Shown piece by piece: positions 13,776-17,380 of a stretch of DNA of 17,380 nt (the stretch's first letter is position 1; each line of letters starts with the position of its first letter). The notes beneath the pieces were generated by a model. The model did not search any database and was not told the origin of the DNA. It saw nothing but the letters and a program-made list of their open reading frames with translations. Location: positions 1 to 17,380 of the forward strand of contig WTGR01000047.1 in the NCBI GenBank assembly GCA_011523485.1. The letters run 5' to 3'. Origin of the DNA: Acidobacteriota bacterium. Its GTDB lineage: Bacteria; Acidobacteriota; Vicinamibacteria; Vicinamibacterales; UBA8438. The translations under genes were made by a program, and so were the position numbers.

Positions 13776-15461
13776 TCACTCCCGGCTCGTCCGGGGCGTC
13801 TCCTCCCGCACCGCGGGCGGCGCCGCCCTCGCCGACGCAGCGTGTCTGGAATCGAGCAGCTCGGACGCGCTCGCGAGGGCGGCCGAGCTGCCGGATCCGG
13901 TCATGAGGCGCGCCAGCTCGGCGATCCGCCCATCCGGGCTCAGCCGCTCGACCGCCGTTCTGGTCCGCCCCTCGCTCACGCACTTCGAGACGCCGAAATG
14001 GGCCGTGGCGTACGCCGCCAACTGCGGTGCGTGCGTCACGCACAGGACCTGGTAGCGGTCGCCGAGCGCGCGCAGGCGCTCCCCTACCCGATCCGCCGCC
14101 CGCCCGCCGATTCCGGCGTCGATTTCATCGAAGACGAGGGTCTTGCCCGCGGTGTCGGTCGCAACCAGCGTCTTGAGGGCCAGCATCACGCGCGAGAGCT
14201 CTCCCCCCGAGGCGACCCGTGCGAGGGGCCGGGCGTCCTCGCCGGGGTTGGCGGACAGGAAGAGCTCCACCCGGTCGGTGCCGCGCGGGCCCCAGCGCTC
14301 TGCCGGGAGTCCGGTCTCGACGACGACGTCCACACGTCCGTTCGGCATGGCCAGTTGCCGCAGCTCCGCTTCGAGCGCCGGGGCCAGCGACCGCGCCTGC
14401 GTCACCCGCCGGGTCGACAGCGCTCCGGCCGCACCGAGATACGCGGCCCGCGCGGCGACCGCCTCCGACTCCAGCGCCGCCCGACGCGTCTCATCGTCGG
14501 TGCAGCGCCGGATCTCGGCGTCAATCGCCGTGCGCCGTTCGAGGACCGCGTCGAGACTTCCGCCGTACTTCCGAGCGAGACGCTCGACGTCCGCAAGCCG
14601 CGTCTCGACCTCTCCGAGCCGGTCCGGCGATACCTCGACGGCGGCGGCATAGGAGCGTAGCGCGTGGGCGAGGTCGTCGAGCAGGGGCGGGACCGTCTCG
14701 CGCGCCGCCGCGTGCTCGACGAACGCGGAATCGAGGGCGGCCAGCTCGTCGAGCTGGCGCCATACGACGCCGAGCGAGGACACCACCGAGTCGTCCCGCT
14801 CGTACAGCGCGGCGTAGGTCCGGCTCGCCAGATGCAGCAGCCGGTCCGCGTTCGCGAGGCGGCGGCGCTCGTTCCTCAGGAGCTCGTCCTCGCCCGGCTG
14901 CGGGGAGATCCTGTCGATCTCCTCGAGCTGAAACTGCAGGAACTCGATCCGCGCCGCCGCTTCCCGGGCGCCCTCCCGCTCCGCTTCGAGCTGCATCTCC
15001 GCGCTTCGCCAGCGGTCGTGGGCCGCGGCCACTTCCGAGGCGGCCGCTTCGAGTCCGCCATAGGCGTCCAGCAGGCCCACGTGGGAGCGCGGGTCGAGGA
15101 GGGCCTGGTGCTCGTGCTGGCCGTGGATGTCCACGAGCCGCCGGCCGAGCGTCCTGAGCGCCGACGCCGTGGCAAGCGCGTCGTCGATGAAGATCCGGCC
15201 CCGTCCCTGCGCCGGGATCTCGCGTCTGACGATGCTCTCCTCGCCGTCTTCCGTCTCGAACGTGGCCTGAACGCGGGCTCCGGCCGCGCCGGTGCGCACC
15301 AGATCGGCCGCGCCGCGCCCGCCCACCAACAGCCCGAGCGCACCGATGATGATCGATTTTCCGGCGCCGGTCTCACCGGTCAGTACGTTGAATCCGTGGT
15401 CGAGCTCGATGTCCATCGCATCGACGATGGCGAGATCGCGGATGCTGAGGAAGCGGATCAT
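13776..15461 (-). CDS. recN: DNA repair protein RecN
   Basis: The 561-residue SMC-like ATPase acts in double-strand break repair with RecA. The Walker A box GETGAGKS is at 29-36 in an N-terminus typical of RecN (MIRFLSIRDLAIVDA). A long helical middle (about 150-370) gives the coiled-coil arms, with IHGQHEHQALLDPRSH characteristic of the family. The ABC signature (ASGGELSRVMLALK) and Walker B (KTLVFDEIDAGIGGRAAD) come near the C-terminus. The ATG at 15461 fits family starts; an in-frame ATG at 15542 and the frame to 15617 add unrelated residues and run into the promoter region. The ribosome binding site is weak. The C-terminal tail after the conserved VTHAPQLAAYA is somewhat extended. It heads the recN-miaB-BFN run, diverging from tolQ. 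Confidence 0.95.
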   Translation of the reverse strand: MIRFLSIRDLAIVDAMDIELDHGFNVLTGETGAGKSIIIGALGLLVGGRGAADLVRTGAAGARVQATFETEDGEESIVRREIPAQGRGRIFIDDALATASALRTLGRRLVDIHGQHEHQALLDPRSHVGLLDAYGGLEAAASEVAAAHDRWRSAEMQLEAEREGAREAAARIEFLQFQLEEIDRISPQPGEDELLRNERRRLANADRLLHLASRTYAALYERDDSVVSSLGVVWRQLDELAALDSAFVEHAAARETVPPLLDDLAHALRSYAAAVEVSPDRLGEVETRLADVERLARKYGGSLDAVLERRTAIDAEIRRCTDDETRRAALESEAVAARAAYLGAAGALSTRRVTQARSLAPALEAELRQLAMPNGRVDVVVETGLPAERWGPRGTDRVELFLSANPGEDARPLARVASGGELSRVMLALKTLVATDTAGKTLVFDEIDAGIGGRAADRVGERLRALGDRYQVLCVTHAPQLAAYATAHFGVSKCVSEGRTRTAVERLSPDGRIAELARLMTGSGSSAALASASELLDSRHAASARAAPPAVREETPRTSRE

Positions 15462-15540
15462 GACCGGCGGCCGTTCGTCTCTCCGGGTCCGGGCGCCCGC
15501 CGGATCGAGCCGGATCGCGACGGTCGTGGAAGGAAGCGCC

Positions 15541-15568
15541 ATGTTAACATAATGTTTGACAGCGTCCA
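15541..15568 (-). promoter_or_regulatory. Possible recN promoter with overlapping palindromes
   Basis: On the minus strand TGGACG (plus 15563-15568), a 16-nt spacer and TAACAT (15541-15546) match 4 of 6 bases at each element and would start recN transcription about 75 nt before its ATG. The same stretch holds ATGTTAACAT (15541-15550), a perfect palindrome, overlapping AACAT-A-ATGTT (15546-15556). These could be an operator. It overlaps the -35 of the divergent tolQ promoter. Confidence 0.35.
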
Positions 15569-15584
15569 GGGAGCATGGTAACCT
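15556..15584 (+). promoter_or_regulatory. Probable tolQ promoter
   Basis: An exact TTGACA (15556-15561) is followed after 17 nt by TAACCT (15579-15584), which matches 3 of 6 of TATAAT. Start of transcription would be near 15591 and the leader about 55 nt. The perfect -35 and ideal spacing make this the likely promoter of the tolQ-tolR-TonB-like operon. Confidence 0.55.
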
Positions 15585-15632
15585 TCCGCAACTAGCGCCT
15601 TCCCAGCGGCGCGCCATTTGTCAGAATCTGAC

Positions 15633-15637
15633 GGAGG
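15633..15637 (+). promoter_or_regulatory. Ribosome binding site that decides the tolQ start
   Basis: GGAGG ends 7 nt before the GTG at 15645. The longer open frame begins at a TTG (15618) with no such site and would run through this motif, so the GTG is preferred. Confidence 0.75.
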
Positions 15638-15644
15638 AACCGAG

Positions 15645-16409
15645 GTGCGTATCCTTGGATACTATACCTTTGCCTTCCTTCAGGCGCCCGTGGCAAGCGA
15701 GCCTGGGGAAGCATTCGGCGGTCTGCTCGATCTGATCGCGCGGTCGTCCCTCATCAGCCAGTTGGTACTGGCGTCCCTGCTCGTTTTCTCGGTCGCTTCG
15801 TGGGCGGTCATCCTCTTCAAGCTCTGGCAGTTCCGGCAGGTCGACGCGCAGACCTCGACGTTCGTGACCATCTTTCGCAAGAGCCGGAAGTTCTCGGAAG
15901 TGCAGTCCGTCTGCAAGTCGCTTGTCGCGAGTCCGCTCTCCGGCGTGTTCCAGGCCGGCTACGTCGAGCTCAATGCGCAGCTTCGGGACACCGGGTCGCC
16001 GGGCGGCGATCCGGGGGCCGGGGGTGCGCCGCGTCCGGCGTTGCGGAGCTTCGAGGCGCTCGACCGTTCGCTGCTGCGCGCCGCGAACGTGGAGGTCAAC
16101 AAGCTGGAGCGTCACGTGGCGCTGCTTGCGACGACGGCGAGCATCACGCCGTTCATCGGCCTGTTCGGGACCGTCGTCGGCATCATCAACGCCTTTCAGG
16201 AGATCGGCGCGACCGGCTCGACGAATCTCGCGGTCGTCGCGCCGGGCATCGCCGAGGCGTTGATCGCGACCGCGGCCGGTCTGTTCGCGGCGATTCCCGC
16301 CGTCTACTTCTACAACCACCTGACGCACCGGGTGAAGGTCACCGCATCGACCGTCGACGATTTCTCGCTCGAGTTCCTGAATATCGCCGAGCGCTACTTT
16401 TCCGGGTGA
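15645..16409 (+). CDS. tolQ: TolQ/ExbB/MotA-family proton channel protein
   Basis: The 254-residue inner-membrane protein is the channel-forming part of a Tol or Ton motor that uses the proton gradient. Three membrane segments are visible: about 36-60, 162-186 (ASITPFIGLFGTVVGIINAF) and 200-224 (GIAEALIATAAGLFAAIPAV); the last two contain the family's conserved Gly/Thr/Pro pattern. The cytoplasmic loop has a Gly/Pro-rich insert (about 116-131, TGSPGGDPGAGGAP). The start is GTG 15645 with GGAGG 7 nt upstream. It leads an operon with tolR (13-nt gap) and a TonB/TolA-like gene. TolQ and ExbB cannot be separated with certainty; the generic TonB-like third gene leaves either a division-linked Tol system or a Ton uptake system open. 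Confidence 0.9.
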   Translation: MRILGYYTFAFLQAPVASEPGEAFGGLLDLIARSSLISQLVLASLLVFSVASWAVILFKLWQFRQVDAQTSTFVTIFRKSRKFSEVQSVCKSLVASPLSGVFQAGYVELNAQLRDTGSPGGDPGAGGAPRPALRSFEALDRSLLRAANVEVNKLERHVALLATTASITPFIGLFGTVVGIINAFQEIGATGSTNLAVVAPGIAEALIATAAGLFAAIPAVYFYNHLTHRVKVTASTVDDFSLEFLNIAERYFSG

Positions 16410-16422
16410 GGATGCATTCACG

Positions 16423-16884
16423 ATGCCGAAGGTGCAGTCGATGGAGAGCGGCGGCGGGAGCAACCGGCGGCGCGGCCGGCGAACGGGCACGTCGCTGTCG
16501 GAGATCAACGTCGTGCCGCTGGTCGACGTCATGCTCGTCATGCTGGTCATCTTCATGGTGGCCGCGCCCATGATGCAGCGGGGGCTCGACGTGCAGCTTC
16601 CGGAGGCCCGCCGCGCCGAGCCGCTGGTGTCGGAGCGGCTGTTCGTCACGGTCCCTCTCGCCTATCGGACCGAGGGCGTGGTGCAGGTCGGCGACGACAC
16701 CATCGACATCGACGCGCTGGCGGATCGCCTGCTGGCGGACCTGGAGGGCCGGGATGACAAGGGCGTCTTTCTGCGCGGGGACAGCGAGATCACGTACGGC
16801 GAGCTGGTCTCGGTGATCGATCAGCTCAAGGAGGGGGGCGTCGAGGACGTCGGCCTGGTGCTCGAGCAGCCACGCCAACGATAG
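16423..16884 (+). CDS. tolR: TolR/ExbD-family biopolymer transport protein
   Basis: The 153-residue partner of TolQ has a basic cytoplasmic N-terminus (NRRRGRR), one membrane segment (about 29-49, NVVPLVDVMLVMLVIFMVAA) and a periplasmic domain. Asp35 in PLVDVMLVML is the proton-carrying residue of the family. The periplasmic domain contains the expected pattern with KGVFLRGDSEITYGELVSVID, matching ExbD/TolR. The ATG at 16423 has GAGG 11 nt before it; a second in-frame ATG at 16441 with AAGG upstream is a possible alternative. It works with TolQ and the following TonB-like protein. Confidence 0.92.
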   Translation: MPKVQSMESGGGSNRRRGRRTGTSLSEINVVPLVDVMLVMLVIFMVAAPMMQRGLDVQLPEARRAEPLVSERLFVTVPLAYRTEGVVQVGDDTIDIDALADRLLADLEGRDDKGVFLRGDSEITYGELVSVIDQLKEGGVEDVGLVLEQPRQR

Positions 16885-16894
16885 GCGGTGTCCG

Positions 16895-17380
16895 GTGCAG
16901 GAAGCGACATCCGATCTCCTGGCCGCCCGATCGGGCAGAACCGACGAGTTGCGTAGCACGGCCGTCGTATCGGCGGCCGGCCACGTCATCCTGATCGCGG
17001 CCGTCCTGTTGACCCCCGGCGGATGGTTGTCCGATTCGACGAGCGAGCCGGCGCTCGACGTCATGACGATCCGGCTCGGCGGTCCGCAGGGCCCGGGCGA
17101 AGGAGGGCGTACGGCGCTGGGCGCCCGCCCCATTCAGCAGGTCGTGCCGCTGCAGGAGATTCGCCGCCCGCAATGGATCCAGCCGCCCACCGCCGCCCCG
17201 CCGAAGATGATCCTGCCGGTGCCCGAAGTCGTGCCGGCCCGGCGGGCGGAGCCGGAGGTCGCGGTCGACACGGCCCCGGACGAGGCCCGCGGACGTACGC
17301 CGACCCGCGGACCGGAGGCCCGCGAGGGACGCGCGATGGCCGATACGGGGGTCGAAGGGATGGGCGTCGGGCTCTCGGGG
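16895..17380 (+). CDS. TonB/TolA-like energy transducer, N-terminal part (cut by window end)
   Basis: The frame starts at GTG 16895 and runs open to the window end (162 codons seen). A short cytoplasmic N-terminus is followed by one membrane segment (about 21-40, TAVVSAAGHVILIAAVLL) with a His as in TonB and TolA anchors, and then by a long Pro-, Ala-, Arg- and Glu-rich stretch (QPPTAAPPK, PEVVPARRAEPEV), the periplasm-spanning region of such proteins. The seen part ends in a Gly-rich GMGVGLSG. The start is 10 nt after the tolR stop, and AGGCGG overlapping that stop is a plausible ribosome binding site. The C-terminal domain that would distinguish TolA from TonB lies outside the window. Confidence 0.8.
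   Translation, partial: MQEATSDLLAARSGRTDELRSTAVVSAAGHVILIAAVLLTPGGWLSDSTSEPALDVMTIRLGGPQGPGEGGRTALGARPIQQVVPLQEIRRPQWIQPPTAAPPKMILPVPEVVPARRAEPEVAVDTAPDEARGRTPTRGPEAREGRAMADTGVEGMGVGLSG

Noticed and set aside
12649..14055. A 468-codon plus-strand open frame opposite miaB
   Set aside because: It is antisense to a gene with all MiaB cysteine motifs in place and has no recognisable features.

Overview
The window is a high-GC, gene-dense bacterial chromosome segment of housekeeping character. Lipopolysaccharide-export permeases (Lpt) and a Tol/Ton motor show a Gram-negative, double-membrane cell. The style of several proteins (a CxxCH protein with an APM...MPPW signature, a DUF3347 protein with an HGG motif, the ParB C-terminus, a TonB-like third gene after TolQR) looks like Acidobacteriota, perhaps Vicinamibacteria. 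That placement is inferred from memory of the families, not from a search.

Layout. (1) 59-2615, minus: two exported proteins, a DUF3347/HGG-type putative metal-binding protein and a c-type cytochrome-like protein with a degenerate copper type II monooxygenase-like region, read from an exact TATAAT promoter. (2) 2857-5266, plus: a Xer tyrosine recombinase, S-adenosylmethionine synthetase (metK) and a possible 48-residue membrane peptide. (3) 5294-9944, minus: two tandem paralogous genes, each encoding an LptF-like half fused to an LptG-like half. (4) 9945-10125: a short intergenic gap with a strong dif-like Xer site. (5) 10126-11725, minus: parA-parB, overlapping by 8 nt, behind a near-consensus sigma70 promoter. 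(6) 11933-15461, minus: recN-miaB-bifunctional nuclease (DUF151), tightly packed. (7) 15462-15644: a divergent promoter region with AT-rich palindromes. (8) 15645-17380, plus: tolQ-tolR and a TonB/TolA-like gene cut by the window end.

The window combines chromosome maintenance (Xer recombinase, a dif-like site, ParAB, a parS-like site, RecN) with envelope biogenesis and energisation (LptFG, TolQR-TonB). Most notable are the duplicated LptF-LptG fusions and the occurrence of a Xer recombinase, a dif-like site, parAB and a parS-like site within about 9 kb. No tRNA, rRNA, CRISPR, insertion sequence or phage gene was seen. Several starts were moved inward from the longest open frame on the basis of ribosome binding sites and family N-termini.
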